Assembly: GCA_002840275.1 (NCBI GenBank)
Contig: PHAB01000024.1
Location: 1-63,147 of the forward strand
Origin: Firmicutes bacterium HGW-Firmicutes-14
GTDB lineage: Bacteria; Bacillota; Thermincolia; Thermincolales; UBA2595
Direction: 5' to 3'
DNA length: 63,147 nucleotides
The notes under the pieces are model-generated. The model was given only the letters and a program-made list of their open reading frames with translations, ran no database searches and had not been told where the DNA came from. How positions within the stretch are numbered: the first letter of the stretch is position 1; each line of letters opens with the position of its first letter. The position numbers were made by a program, and so were the translations under genes. Of the stretch, positions 15,925-24,992 are shown one piece after another.

Positions 15925-17277
15925 GTGGTGAAACTACATGGTACAATGATAATCAACGAAAAAGGACACCTGGAAATCGGAGGCTGTGATACCGTTGACC
16001 TGGCAGCTGAATTCGGCACACCCCTTTATATTATGGATGAGGAACTGGTTAGGGAGCGCTGCAGGCAGTATTACGAAGGCTTTACCGGCACATATCCCAA
16101 TTCTGAGGTAATTTATGCCAGCAAGGCCTTTCTTACACTGGCCATGTGCCATATTGTTGAATCAGAGGGCCTGGGGCTGGATGTTGTCTCGGGCGGTGAA
16201 TTGTATACCGCCATGAAGGCAGGCTTTCCGGCTGACAAGGTATATTTCCACGGTAACAACAAGACCCCCGATGAAATTAAATATGCCCTTGAATCCAAGA
16301 TTGGGCGGATTATTGTCGATAACCTAACCGAACTGGAAACCCTGGACAGGATTTGTGGGGAATTGCACACCAAGGCAGATATTATGATCAGGATAACCCC
16401 GGGGATTGAGGCCCATACCCACGAATATATCCAAACAGGCCAGATAGATTCCAAGTTCGGACTTGTGCTGAGCAATGGCCAGGCCCTTGAAGGTATTAAA
16501 ATAGCCCTGGAAAAAGAAAATATCAATCTTAAAGGCCTGCATTGCCACATTGGGTCACAGATATTTGAGCTTGAATCTTACCAGCATGCGGCTGAAATAA
16601 TGATGGATTTTCTTCACAAGGTCTATCTCGAAACCGGTCACAGGATAGAAGACCTCAACCTGGGAGGAGGGTTTGGCATTTACTATGTATCCGGGGATAA
16701 GCCGGCTAATATCAAGGCTTATGCCACTATGGTCATGGAGACAATAAACCGGATGTGTGAGGAGATGGATTACCCCACGCCCAAAGTGATTGTGGAACCG
16801 GGCCGCTCAATTGTCGGTACCGCAGGCACTACCTTATATACGATAGGCTCTGTGAAAGATATTCCCGGTGTGAGAAAATATGTTGCCGTTGACGGCGGGA
16901 TGACGGATAACCCGCGCCCGGCTCTTTACCAGGCCAGATACGAAGGCTTGGTGGCCAACAAGGCTGACCGGCCAAGGACCGACGAAGTCTCCATAGCGGG
17001 AAAATGCTGTGAATCCGGTGATATGCTTATATGGGACCTCCATATTCCGGAGGTCCAACCGGGAGATATCCTGGCAGTGTTCTGTACAGGAGCCTACAAC
17101 TATTCCATGTCCAATAATTATAACATGCTCGCCAGACCTGCAGTTGTCTTTGTCAGGGACGGCCGGGCAGACCTGGTGGTCAGAAGGGAAACCTATGAAG
17201 ACCTGGTCAGGAACGATGTGGTTCCTGAAAGGATGAAAAAAGGCAAGCCGCTATCGGTTGTAAACAGCGGGCAATAG
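15925..17277 (+). CDS. lysA: Diaminopimelate decarboxylase
   Basis: This PLP enzyme decarboxylates meso-diaminopimelate to L-lysine. The protein is 450 residues. The PLP lysine lies in EVIYASKAFLT, followed by the GLGLDVVSGGEL strand, the GLHCHIGSQIFE motif, NLGGGFG, EPGRSIVGTAG and the C-terminal CCESGD and GAYNYSMSNNYN segments that complete the active site across the dimer. The start is GTG 15925 or 15928 behind AGGGGAA. It is flanked by its own promoter and terminator, so it is monocistronic. Confidence 0.96.
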   Translation: MVKLHGTMIINEKGHLEIGGCDTVDLAAEFGTPLYIMDEELVRERCRQYYEGFTGTYPNSEVIYASKAFLTLAMCHIVESEGLGLDVVSGGELYTAMKAGFPADKVYFHGNNKTPDEIKYALESKIGRIIVDNLTELETLDRICGELHTKADIMIRITPGIEAHTHEYIQTGQIDSKFGLVLSNGQALEGIKIALEKENINLKGLHCHIGSQIFELESYQHAAEIMMDFLHKVYLETGHRIEDLNLGGGFGIYYVSGDKPANIKAYATMVMETINRMCEEMDYPTPKVIVEPGRSIVGTAGTTLYTIGSVKDIPGVRKYVAVDGGMTDNPRPALYQARYEGLVANKADRPRTDEVSIAGKCCESGDMLIWDLHIPEVQPGDILAVFCTGAYNYSMSNNYNMLARPAVVFVRDGRADLVVRRETYEDLVRNDVVPERMKKGKPLSVVNSGQ

Positions 17278-17284
17278 GATTTCA

Positions 17285-17324
17285 GGGCGTTGATTAACCC
17301 CGGCAGGGTATCAGCGCCCTTTTT
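17285..17324 (+). terminator. Terminator after lysA
   Basis: GGGCGTTGAT (17285-17294) pairs with ATCAGCGCCC (17310-17319) with one wobble or mismatch, then five T. Confidence 0.8.
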
Positions 17325-17399
17325 GTCTGCATAAAATTCTGATTGACATATAATACGGAAGACGGTGTTTGGGATCGGATTTTGAAGTTCCCATATTAC

Positions 17400-17428
17400 T
17401 TGCTTATGCAAACTAAATGGTGTACAAT
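17400..17428 (+). promoter_or_regulatory. Candidate sigma-A promoter for the steA operon
   Basis: TTGCTT (17400-17405), a 17-base spacer and TACAAT (17423-17428), 65 bases before the steA start. The rest of the 215-base gap after lysA shows nothing beyond the terminator. Confidence 0.55.
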
Positions 17429-17492
17429 TGTAAATTAGAGGTAATGTGTACAAGACTAAATTCCTCATTTAAAAAAAGCAGGTGAAAATTAA

Positions 17493-18620
17493 ATGGCTGC
17501 ATCTATACGCGGGACAGCGCGGTTGGACAGGAAAACCAAGCACCTGGTGAAGAGATTACAGCCCGGCGATATAGCTATTATAAACCACAAAGACCTTGAT
17601 GAAGTTTGTGCCCAGGCCCTGGTGGATGCCAAGGTGAAAGCCGTCGTTAATGCTGATTGCTCACTGAGTGATAATTACCCCAATCTGGGTCCCATGACCC
17701 TGGTAAAAGCCGGAGTTTACCTCCTGGACAATGTCGGGATGGAAGTCATGGAAAAGGTCAGGGAAGAAGAAACGGTCGAAATAAACGGTGACTGTATATT
17801 TGTTCCCGGTTCCTGGACCGGTTGCGGAGAAGTGCTTAACGCTGAAAAAGTCGAGCAGAGAATGGAAGACACAAAGAAAAATATGGGCATAGTCTTGGAA
17901 AAATTTGTCCAAAATACTATTGAGTATGCCCAGCAGGAGCAGGGATTGCTCCTTGGGGATATAGCAGTCCCTGATACAAAGACGGTTTTTGAAGGCCGCC
18001 ACACCCTGATTGTGGTTAGAGGCCAGGATTACAAGGATGACCTGGCTGCCCTCAGGATGTACATCCAGGAAATGAAACCTGTCCTTGTGGGGGTTGACGG
18101 GGGTGCGGACGCCCTGCGCGAATTTGGTTACAGGCCTGATATAATTATTGGTGATATGGACAGTATCAGTGATGAAACCCTGAATTGCGGCGCTGAAATT
18201 ATTGTACATGCATACCCTGACGGGAGGGCTCCGGGGCTAAAAAGGATATTGGAACTGGGCCTGCAAGCGGTGACTTTTCCTGCACCCGGCACCAGTGAGG
18301 ATATCGCGATGCTCCTGGCCTACCACAAAGGCACTGAAATTATCGTTGCCTTGGGTACCCATTCAAATATGATTGATTTTCTTGAAAAGGGAAGGAAGGG
18401 CATGTCCAGCACATTCCTTGTCCGCCTCAAGGTTGGGTCAATCCTTGTGGATGCCAAGGGGGTAAATAAACTATATAGGAGCAAGGTCAAATTCAGGTAC
18501 CTGGCGGAACTTGTAGCTGCTGCGTCAATAACTTTTGCCATAGTAGCTTACCAGTTTCCGGTTACCCGGCAGCTGCTGCGGATTGTGTGGCTTAAGCTTA
18601 AAGTGGCAATGGGAATTTAG
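17493..18620 (+). CDS. steA: SteA-like putative cytokinetic ring protein
   Basis: A 375-residue protein of the SteA family, described in corynebacteria as a division-ring component. It contains a thiamin pyrophosphokinase-like nucleotide region (GVDGGADALREFG and IIGDMDSISDE, about residues 195-228) and one C-terminal membrane segment (about 337-357), so it is anchored with its bulk in the cytoplasm. ATG 17493 has GCAGGTG upstream. It is followed after 11 bases by the SteB-like gene, the same pairing as in Actinobacteria. The catalytic activity of the TPK-like domain is unproven. Confidence 0.85.
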   Translation: MAASIRGTARLDRKTKHLVKRLQPGDIAIINHKDLDEVCAQALVDAKVKAVVNADCSLSDNYPNLGPMTLVKAGVYLLDNVGMEVMEKVREEETVEINGDCIFVPGSWTGCGEVLNAEKVEQRMEDTKKNMGIVLEKFVQNTIEYAQQEQGLLLGDIAVPDTKTVFEGRHTLIVVRGQDYKDDLAALRMYIQEMKPVLVGVDGGADALREFGYRPDIIIGDMDSISDETLNCGAEIIVHAYPDGRAPGLKRILELGLQAVTFPAPGTSEDIAMLLAYHKGTEIIVALGTHSNMIDFLEKGRKGMSSTFLVRLKVGSILVDAKGVNKLYRSKVKFRYLAELVAAASITFAIVAYQFPVTRQLLRIVWLKLKVAMGI

Positions 18621-18631
18621 GAGGCCGGAAG

Positions 18632-19516
18632 ATGATAATAGATTTTAAATACCATATTGCTTCACTGATTGCAGTTTTTCTGGCTTTGGGCATAGGAATC
18701 CTCATAGGTTCAGCCGTTTTGGGAAATGATGTTAATGATGCTATAGTACAACAACAGAAACAGATGGTTGACAATCTCAAAAAGGATTTTGACCTGATCA
18801 GACAGGAAAACAAGGTTGCCCAGGAAGAAATAACGACTTATAAGGCTGCCCTTAATGTGGGCAAACAACTGGATGAACAGCTTCTTCCCCTGGTGACTGA
18901 CGGCAAACTGGCCGGGAAGCAGATTGCAATTATAGAAACAAGTAATTACGGGTTTCACGAAGACTGGATTGATACCCTGAAGGATGCAGGGGCAGAGATA
19001 ACCTCCATCACTTCGGTGCTTGAGGGCTTTAACCTGAAAGACGAAGATGCCAGGAAGGATATAGCAACAAAGCTTATGCTGGATGACAAATCGGAAGAAT
19101 CCGTTTCCAGGGAAATAGCCAGGGAAATGGCGGAAGCCGTAATAAGCGCCCAGAATATGGAAAACCTGCAGTTTTTTGAACAGATGGGTTTTATCAAGAT
19201 GGCTGGGGACTATGGTGTCCCTGTTAATGCGGTGGTTGTTGTGGGCGGCAGCAGGGAAGACCTGGGCCAGAGGTGCGACAATTTTGACCTGCCCATGATG
19301 AACTATTTCCTGTCTCAGAATATTCCTGTTTACGGTGTCGAAACCAGTGATGTTGATTATTCATATATGAAAAATTACCAGAAGCTCAAGGTAAGTACCG
19401 TGGACAATGTGGATATGATTCCAGGACAGATTTCCCTGGTTATGGCGGTCTATGGAAAACCCGGTAACTATGGTATTAAACCTACAGCCAGGCAGTTACT
19501 GCCGGCCCTTCAATAG
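18632..19516 (+). CDS. SteB/MctB-like coiled-coil membrane protein
   Basis: A 294-residue protein of the family often labelled copper transporter (MctB), which includes SteB. It has one N-terminal membrane helix (about residues 7-27), a coiled coil (about 35-75) and an extracytoplasmic alpha/beta domain. The family name transporter is misleading for a single-pass protein. Pairing with SteA points to a division-complex role in which SteB, outside the cell, contacts cell-wall factors while SteA lies inside. ATG 18632 follows TTAGGAGG. The operon continues with two glycosyl-transfer enzymes. Confidence 0.8.
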   Translation: MIIDFKYHIASLIAVFLALGIGILIGSAVLGNDVNDAIVQQQKQMVDNLKKDFDLIRQENKVAQEEITTYKAALNVGKQLDEQLLPLVTDGKLAGKQIAIIETSNYGFHEDWIDTLKDAGAEITSITSVLEGFNLKDEDARKDIATKLMLDDKSEESVSREIAREMAEAVISAQNMENLQFFEQMGFIKMAGDYGVPVNAVVVVGGSREDLGQRCDNFDLPMMNYFLSQNIPVYGVETSDVDYSYMKNYQKLKVSTVDNVDMIPGQISLVMAVYGKPGNYGIKPTARQLLPALQ

Positions 19517-19518
19517 AG

Positions 19519-20229
19519 GTGAAGAGATTGGTTTCCCGGAAGGCAAAGGAACCGGCGCCGGACAAAGTTTCGGTACTGATTCCCGCCCATAATGAGGAAC
19601 AATATATTTTTGAGACAGTTACAGCCATTAGCACAATCCCTGAAATCAGTGAAATAGTGGTCATTGACGACGCCTCCGCTGACAATACCGCAAACCTTGC
19701 GGCTGAAGCGGGGGCGGTGGTTATTTCCCTGCCCGCCAACCTGGGCAAGGGAGGGGCCCTGAACAAAGGGCTCAGCCAGATTAAATCAGGAATAATTGCC
19801 CTGGTAGATGGTGACATCGGAGTTTCGGCAGCAGAGGTAAGGAAGCTGATAATTCCTGTGGTGGAAGGGCAGGCAGATATGACCATTGCCCGGTTCCCCA
19901 GGGCCAGAAAAAAAGGCGGATTTGGTTTGGTAAAAGGCCTGGCCAGGAAAGGAATAAAGTATTTTACAGGTATGGAAGTTCTCGCCCCCCTGTCCGGTCA
20001 GAGGGTCATGAAGAGGGAAGTCATTGATGCCCTTGGCGGGTTTGACTCAGGATTCGGGGTGGAAGTCGGGATGACCATAGATGTTCTCCGAAAAGGCTTC
20101 CGCATCATGGAAGTGGAGGTTAACATGACCCATGCGGAGACCGGCAGGGACCTGCCGGGATTCCTGCACAGGGGTAAGCAGTTCCTGCATGTCGCGAGGG
20201 TATTGGCGCGGCGCCTGGTAATGAGGTGA
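19519..20229 (+). CDS. Family 2 glycosyltransferase
   Basis: A 236-residue soluble GT-A enzyme without membrane helices. VSVLIPAHNEEQYI opens the fold. The nucleotide-sugar acid pair appears as VVIDDASADNT (about residue 51) and ALVDGDIGV (about 96). KGGALNKGL fits the donor site. It resembles dolichol-phosphate-mannose or glucosylglycerate synthase-type GT2 enzymes; the true acceptor is unknown. It starts at GTG 19519, two bases after the SteB-like stop, or possibly TTG 19528. Together with the next gene it suggests synthesis of a lipid-linked sugar. Confidence 0.85.
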   Translation: MKRLVSRKAKEPAPDKVSVLIPAHNEEQYIFETVTAISTIPEISEIVVIDDASADNTANLAAEAGAVVISLPANLGKGGALNKGLSQIKSGIIALVDGDIGVSAAEVRKLIIPVVEGQADMTIARFPRARKKGGFGLVKGLARKGIKYFTGMEVLAPLSGQRVMKREVIDALGGFDSGFGVEVGMTIDVLRKGFRIMEVEVNMTHAETGRDLPGFLHRGKQFLHVARVLARRLVMR

Positions 20230-20238
20230 GGCTGGTAT

Positions 20239-21075
20239 ATGTTTGGGATTAAGCTTGCAGGGTTTGCATTAAGTTCCTTTATTGTGACCCTGTTTATACT
20301 GCCGAAAATAAAAAACATGCTGATTGAAGCAGGGTTTGTCAGGCCGAATTTTCGCCGGGAAGAGATTCCGATGGGAGTGGGCCTCGTGTTTTTTCTTTCT
20401 GTCCTGGTCGTAACGGCGGCCGGCAGGGGTTTGGGTTTTATGGATGAAAGGGCTTATGCATTTCTTTTTGCAGTAGGGGCGATGGGGTTTCTGGGGCTTA
20501 TCGACGATGTCTTTGGGACCAGGCACGCCTCGGGGCTGAAGGGGCATTTCAAAAAACTGATATTTGAACGGGAGCTGACCACAGGCGCCCTGAAAGCCCT
20601 TGCCGGGGGCATTATAGCCCTGGCGCTGAGTGTTGGCATGGCTGAAGGCACGGGTGTATCAAAGTGGGCCTCAATCCTGCTTAATGCCCTCATTATGGCA
20701 TTTTCAACCAATGCCATAAACCTCCTGGACCTGCGTCCGGGCCGGGCGGCAAAAGGGTTCCTGCTAGCGGCGGCTTTCATAATTGCAGCCGGTGCGGGAA
20801 CGCCTGAACTCCTGTACCTGGCGGTGGTCGCCGGAAGCCTTCTGGCCTATTTGCCCCTTGATTTAAAGGCAACGGCCATGATGGGGGATACCGGTTCAAA
20901 TATGCTGGGAATGACCGTGGGGTTTACGGCAGCCTTTGTCCTGCCGGCACCCCTCAAAACGGGGTATTTCATTTTCCTGATCCTGTTCCACCTGCTTACT
21001 GAAAAGTATTCCCTGACAGGAATAATTGAAAAAAACAGGGTATTGACATATATCGATATGATAGGAAGAAAGTAG
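20239..21075 (+). CDS. MraY/WecA-like polyprenyl-phosphate sugar-phosphate transferase
   Basis: A 278-residue membrane protein with about eight helices. The magnesium/catalytic motifs of the family are present: GLIDDVFG (about residue 84), an NAINLLDLRPG segment (about 155) and MMGDTGSNMLG (about 214). Such enzymes move a sugar phosphate from a UDP-sugar to undecaprenyl phosphate at the membrane. It is shorter than MraY (about 320) and lacks close similarity to it, so the substrate is open. Its position after steA, the SteB-like gene and GT2 suggests an envelope polymer made at the septum. Confidence 0.85.
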   Translation: MFGIKLAGFALSSFIVTLFILPKIKNMLIEAGFVRPNFRREEIPMGVGLVFFLSVLVVTAAGRGLGFMDERAYAFLFAVGAMGFLGLIDDVFGTRHASGLKGHFKKLIFERELTTGALKALAGGIIALALSVGMAEGTGVSKWASILLNALIMAFSTNAINLLDLRPGRAAKGFLLAAAFIIAAGAGTPELLYLAVVAGSLLAYLPLDLKATAMMGDTGSNMLGMTVGFTAAFVLPAPLKTGYFIFLILFHLLTEKYSLTGIIEKNRVLTYIDMIGRK

Positions 21076-21111
21076 GGCCGGGTTCCTGACGGTTTTCCTG
21101 CCGGTGAGGTG

Positions 21112-22566
21112 ATGGTTTTGCGAGAGAAGTTCAACAAAAGCGAATTTGAGGCTGAAATGAAAGAACTGTCACAACAGGTTACCGACCTGGAAAAGGCCAG
21201 AAGCCTTCTCAAGGCAATCCTGTATTCGACAAATGACGCAATATCGGTGGTGGATGAGAACGGCATCCAGATACTTATTAACCCGGCATATACCAGGATA
21301 ACCGGCCTTACAGAGGAAGATGTGCTGAATAAACCATGTACGGTTGATATCGCCGAAGGGGAGAGTGTCCACCTGAGAGTGCTCAAGAGCAAGAAACCTA
21401 TCCGGGGTGTTCCCATGAAGGTCGGCCCCGGCAGAAGACCGGTGGTTGTAAATGTAGCCCCAATCATTCTCGAGGGCCGGCTCAAAGGCAGTGTGGGTAT
21501 TATCCATGATATATCGGAAATCAGGAAGCTGACAGAAGAACTGGAACATGCCAAAAGCCTTATCCGGCGTATGACTGCCAAATATACTTTTGAAGATATC
21601 ATTGGCGAAAGTGAACTGGTTAAATCGGCCATTTCCCAGGCTGAGCACGCGGCCGATACCCCGGCCACTGTCCTCCTGCGCGGGGAGAGCGGCACCGGAA
21701 AGGAGCTGTTTGCCCATGCCATGCACAATGCCAGCAGCCGGCGGGAAGGTCCCTTCGTCAGGGTCAATTGTGCGGCGATAGCCGAATCACTGCTGGAGAG
21801 CGAACTGTTCGGTTACGAAGAGGGCGCTTTCACCGGTGCAGCCAGGGGAGGGAAAAAAGGATACTTCGAAGAAGCTAACGGAGGCACTATATTCCTTGAT
21901 GAAATTGGTGATATCAACCCGGCGGTCCAGGCCAAGATGCTGCGGGTACTGCAGGAGAAGGAAATAGTCCGGGTGGGAGGCACCAAACCTGTCCCGGTAG
22001 ATGTCAGGGTAATCACTGCCACCAATGCTAACCTGGAGCAGAGGATTAAAGAGGGTTCCTTCAGGGAAGACCTGTATTACAGGGTGAATGTGATTCCTGT
22101 ATTCATCCCTCCTCTCAGGGGGCGCAGGGAGGATATACCTCTGCTGATGGCCCATTTCCGCCGCAAACTGGGCCAGGAATTCGGACGCAGGGTGGCCAAA
22201 ATAGACCCCAGGGTAATTGAGATATTCATGGATTATGAGTGGCCGGGAAATGTAAGGGAACTGGAAAATGTTGTGGGCCGGACCATTATCAATATGAACT
22301 ATAACGAAGAGGTAATAATGCCCCGGCATGTACCCCCCCTGAGACCGCTTCACAAGGCAGTCTGGCCGGAGGGGACGGCTGGACCGGACTTTTCCCAGCG
22401 GGAGGGACTGGAAGGGTCCCTGGAAGAGATAATAAATGCTGTTGAAAAGAAGGTCCTGCAGAAGGCCCTGGAAAAAGCCAGTAATAATAAAACAGCGGCC
22501 GCCAGAATCCTGGGGATAGCGACCAGAAGCCTGTATTATAAACTGGAAAAACACGGTTTGAGTTAA
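21112..22566 (+). CDS. PAS domain sigma-54-dependent transcriptional activator
   Basis: A 484-residue enhancer-binding protein. It has a short N-terminal coiled coil, a PAS sensor (about residues 30-140, with [14 protein letters not shown]), then an AAA+ domain with Walker A GESGTGKE (about 190), the sigma-54 contact loop GAFTGA (about 237), Walker [12 protein letters not shown] and the second arginine region. It ends in a Fis-type helix-turn-helix ([20 protein letters not shown]). It activates RNA polymerase-sigma-54. The -24/-12 promoters at 24195 and 24925 lie just downstream, making those genes the likely targets, as with BkdR in Bacillus. ATG 21112 follows GGTGAGGTG. Confidence 0.95.
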   Translation: MVLREKFNKSEFEAEMKELSQQVTDLEKARSLLKAILYSTNDAISVVDENGIQILINPAYTRITGLTEEDVLNKPCTVDIAEGESVHLRVLKSKKPIRGVPMKVGPGRRPVVVNVAPIILEGRLKGSVGIIHDISEIRKLTEELEHAKSLIRRMTAKYTFEDIIGESELVKSAISQAEHAADTPATVLLRGESGTGKELFAHAMHNASSRREGPFVRVNCAAIAESLLESELFGYEEGAFTGAARGGKKGYFEEANGGTIFLDEIGDINPAVQAKMLRVLQEKEIVRVGGTKPVPVDVRVITATNANLEQRIKEGSFREDLYYRVNVIPVFIPPLRGRREDIPLLMAHFRRKLGQEFGRRVAKIDPRVIEIFMDYEWPGNVRELENVVGRTIINMNYNEEVIMPRHVPPLRPLHKAVWPEGTAGPDFSQREGLEGSLEEIINAVEKKVLQKALEKASNNKTAAARILGIATRSLYYKLEKHGLS

Positions 22567-22567
22567 C

Positions 22568-22589
22568 AGCCTGCAATTTTGCAGGCTTT
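22568..22589 (+). terminator. Hairpin/terminator after the sigma-54 activator gene
   Basis: AGCCTGCA (22568-22575) pairs with TGCAGGCT (22580-22587) around ATTT. Only a short T run follows. The inner part TGCAATTTTGCA resembles the dyads upstream of the ptb promoter, so this could double as a binding site. Confidence 0.6.
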
Positions 22590-22666
22590 CGCCTTATTGA
22601 CAAACAATATTGACACACAAACCCGATGATGGGTGAAATGATTTTGCATTAGGGGGAGGAGATTTT

Positions 22667-23614
22667 ATGTTAAAAGAACTAAATGACCGGCTTATGGAAG
22701 TAAAAGAGAAATTGAGAATCAAGAGAAGACTTATGCAAAGTGCCAAACATACCGAAACAGAGCTTTCCCAAGAAAAAGCAAGGCTGGCAGAGCTGAATGC
22801 CAGGTTAAGTAAAGAGGGTAAAGATGTTCAGGACTTAGAAGGTCTTTCCCTGAAGGGGTTGTTTTATTCCATTCTGGGAAGCAAGGAAGACCAACTTGAT
22901 AAAGAACGCCAGGAATACCTCTCTTTTAAGCTAAAACATGATGAATGTCAAAATTCTGTTGATATGCTGCAAAGCCGCCTGGAAGAGATTAACAGGGAGA
23001 TAGTAAAGCTGGGGGATATAGACCGTCAATATGAGGCGATATTTGAACAAAAAGAAAAAGTAATTATGTCCGGCAGTGATGTCAATGCGGAAAAGCTAAT
23101 CCTGTTATCCGAGAAGGCAGCTGATATCAGGTCTGATGTCAAAGAATTGTGGGAAGCTCTTAACACCGGGCAGGAAGCCTTGACTGGGATTAACAGTGTA
23201 GTAGATTCCCTGAAGAGTGCAAGAGGCTGGGGGACCTGGGACATGTTGGGCGGGGGTTTGATATCCACCGCTGTCAAGCATTCCCGGATTGATGACGCCA
23301 AACGTGCGGTTCACCGGGTCCAGCATCAGTTGAGGCTTTTTCAGAATGAACTGAAGGATGTGGACCCGTATTTAAACTCTGATATAATGATTGATATCGG
23401 GTCATTTGCCACTTTTGCCGACTATATTTTTGACGGGCTCATCACTGACTGGATTGTCCAGTCCAGGATTAATGTCTCCCTGGTTAATGCTGCCAGGGTC
23501 AGGGACAATGTTTCAGATACCCTCAAGTCTTTGCAACAGGCAATTGATATGAAGCAGTTGGAACTGGAAAAAGTGGAGAAAGAACGACGCGAACTGATTG
23601 AAAATGTTGGGTAG
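22667..23614 (+). CDS. Coiled-coil protein of unknown function
   Basis: A 315-residue, highly charged, largely alpha-helical protein. Long heptad-rich stretches lie at about residues 1-55, 75-130 and 280-315. A Gly/Trp-containing segment (GWGTWDMLGGGLISTAVK, about 186-203) interrupts them. No signal peptide or membrane helix is seen. I do not recognise the family. ATG 22667 has an excellent AGGGGGAGGAG ribosome site. It lies in the sigma-54-linked neighbourhood but has no -24/-12 promoter of its own. Confidence 0.75.
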   Translation: MLKELNDRLMEVKEKLRIKRRLMQSAKHTETELSQEKARLAELNARLSKEGKDVQDLEGLSLKGLFYSILGSKEDQLDKERQEYLSFKLKHDECQNSVDMLQSRLEEINREIVKLGDIDRQYEAIFEQKEKVIMSGSDVNAEKLILLSEKAADIRSDVKELWEALNTGQEALTGINSVVDSLKSARGWGTWDMLGGGLISTAVKHSRIDDAKRAVHRVQHQLRLFQNELKDVDPYLNSDIMIDIGSFATFADYIFDGLITDWIVQSRINVSLVNAARVRDNVSDTLKSLQQAIDMKQLELEKVEKERRELIENVG

Positions 23615-23651
23615 CAGAATAACCCAAAAAACGTTATATTTTTATTCTGCT
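23613..23651. terminator. Bidirectional terminator between convergent genes
   Basis: AGCAGAATAA (23613-23622) pairs perfectly with TTATTCTGCT (23642-23651). A- and T-rich runs in the loop and flanks serve transcripts from both sides, ending the coiled-coil gene (+) and the membrane protein gene (-). Confidence 0.7.
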
Positions 23652-24083
23652 CCGGTCTAATAATTTCATTGTGAATGCAGTGGAAAGGCCAAAAAGCAGT
23701 GACCCCGCAAAATAGAAAGCTATGGATTCCGGAGAAAATTTTGTGACTAAAGGCGCTCTAAACAGGAAAGACCCTGCTTTTATCAAGTACCAGATTACAG
23801 CTCCATATAACGTACCTTTAACCAAATAATAACGGCTTGATGTACGGCTGATAATATATGCAAAGAAGACCCCAAGCAGCATATCCCAGACAAAGTGACC
23901 TATTAAACCGAGGATGTCGGAAGAAAGGCCGTTATAATTATTCAGACCCAGGAGTAATTTGCCGTAAGTTACATAATTGGGACCGCCGTAACCACCGATA
24001 GCTAAAATCAGGGCATATGTGTTTTGAACCAGGGCACCGGCTGCGCCTGCAATGGCACCGTTAATCAGTCTGTCTTTGATCAT
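23634..24083 (-). CDS. Small four-helix membrane protein, unknown function
   Basis: About 149 residues with four hydrophobic segments, beginning MIKDRLINGAIAGAAGAL. It has no recognisable catalytic motif. The start at 24083 is preferred because GGAGAGA lies about nine bases upstream on the minus strand; an in-frame ATG at 24125 would add 14 residues. It is transcribed divergently from the GNAT gene, so both share the 24084-24258 control region. I do not recognise a family with confidence. Confidence 0.7.
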   Translation of the reverse strand: MIKDRLINGAIAGAAGALVQNTYALILAIGGYGGPNYVTYGKLLLGLNNYNGLSSDILGLIGHFVWDMLLGVFFAYIISRTSSRYYLVKGTLYGAVIWYLIKAGSFLFRAPLVTKFSPESIAFYFAGSLLFGLSTAFTMKLLDRSRIKI

Positions 24084-24194
24084 AGTATATATTCTCTCCA
24101 TTCTCTGTTTTAGGTGAGATTCCATTTTACATAAATATAATCTTCCATTTATTAATGATACTTATGTAAAGCCTGTAATTTTTGCAGGCCTTTT

Positions 24195-24210
24195 TGGCAT
24201 GTAATTTGCA
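24195..24210 (+). promoter_or_regulatory. Sigma-54 (-24/-12) promoter upstream of the GNAT gene
   Basis: TGGCAT, five bases, TTGCA. The GG (24196-24197) and GC (24208-24209) are separated by exactly ten bases, as sigma-54 requires. A hairpin GCCTG/CAGGC with TGTAATTTTTGCA lies just upstream (about 24170-24190). It is similar to the downstream activator dyads, but closer to the promoter than usual. An upstream terminator role for this hairpin is also possible. Confidence 0.7.
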
Positions 24211-24258
24211 TGTTTTAATGAGGTAAGAAATGGTCTGCACCTAATAGGGGGGTAAAGG

Positions 24259-24828
24259 ATGATCATTTATAAATTTCATGAACTAAGGAACAGGGAATCA
24301 GCCTATTTCCAAAGGGTGGTCAGGTACTGCCGGGAAATATTTCATTGTTCAGGCAGGGATATTGATTCACTGGTGGGCAAATTATTAGCTGAAGGGAGCG
24401 ACAGAGTAAGAGCACATATTATTTATGCCGAATGTCTTGGAGAACTGGCCGGATTCGTCATATTTTATTACTACCCAATGACAAAGGTTGGATTTGTAGA
24501 TGCAATGGTTGTCATTGATGACTTTAGAAATCAGGGTATCGGTTCCCAGCTGTATTATAGAATGGTTGAATTCCTGAAAGAACATTATCCCCAATGCACG
24601 GGACATATCCTTGAGATGTGCCAGGACCGGGATAATTACCTGAAGAGAAAGGCTTTTTTTCTTAGGCAGGGCTGTATTCCTATCGATCTCAGTTTTTTCA
24701 TATCAGACCATTTTATTGCGGATGCAGGAATTCAATTACTTTATCACCCGTATATGTTAGACCAGCAATATACCCTAAGCACGATGAAAAACATCCTGAG
24801 GGAAATGAGCGGAAAGAACCTGCATTAG
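24259..24828 (+). CDS. GNAT-family N-acetyltransferase
   Basis: A 189-residue protein with a GNAT acetyl-CoA-binding core: the VVIDDFRNQGIGSQLYYRMV strand-loop-helix with the pyrophosphate loop RNQGIG at about residue 97. The acceptor is unknown. It lies between two sigma-54 promoters, the first of which drives it, so it may be co-regulated with the branched-chain oxoacid genes. It could modify a protein or a small amine. ATG 24259 follows AGGGGGGTAAAGG. Confidence 0.8.
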   Translation: MIIYKFHELRNRESAYFQRVVRYCREIFHCSGRDIDSLVGKLLAEGSDRVRAHIIYAECLGELAGFVIFYYYPMTKVGFVDAMVVIDDFRNQGIGSQLYYRMVEFLKEHYPQCTGHILEMCQDRDNYLKRKAFFLRQGCIPIDLSFFISDHFIADAGIQLLYHPYMLDQQYTLSTMKNILREMSGKNLH

Positions 24829-24849
24829 ATATAATTGAAAGAAAATGCG

Positions 24850-24883
24850 TGCAAAAATTTGCAGTACAATGCAAAAACATGCA
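24850..24883 (+). promoter_or_regulatory. Paired dyads, candidate upstream activator sites
   Basis: TGCAAAAATTTGCA (24850-24863) and TGCAAAAACATGCA (24870-24883) match at 12 of 14 positions and begin exactly 20 bases apart, placing them on the same helix face. They centre about 75-95 bases before the predicted start of the sigma-54 promoter at 24925, the usual distance for enhancer-binding protein sites. The PAS-AAA-Fis protein encoded at 21112 is the obvious candidate ligand. Confidence 0.7.
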
Positions 24884-24924
24884 CGATAAGGGCCTGGAGG
24901 TACCTGTTTACCCGGCAAAAAAGT

Positions 24925-24940
24925 TGGCACATATTTTGCA
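24925..24940 (+). promoter_or_regulatory. Sigma-54 (-24/-12) promoter of the ptb operon
   Basis: TGGCAC (24925-24930), a five-base spacer and TTGCA (24936-24940). GG and GC are ten bases apart. This is a near-perfect -24/-12 promoter, with transcription expected from about 24951, upstream of ptb. Confidence 0.88.
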
Positions 24941-24992
24941 TATTAGAATATTATAGTGGTTCTTGTAGAATTTTCAAATAAGGGGTGATTTG

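Noticed and set aside
22600-22666. TGGGTGAAATGATTTTGC upstream of the coiled-coil gene as a third sigma-54 promoter
   Set aside because: GG and GC are 12 rather than ten bases apart and the -24 element deviates strongly.
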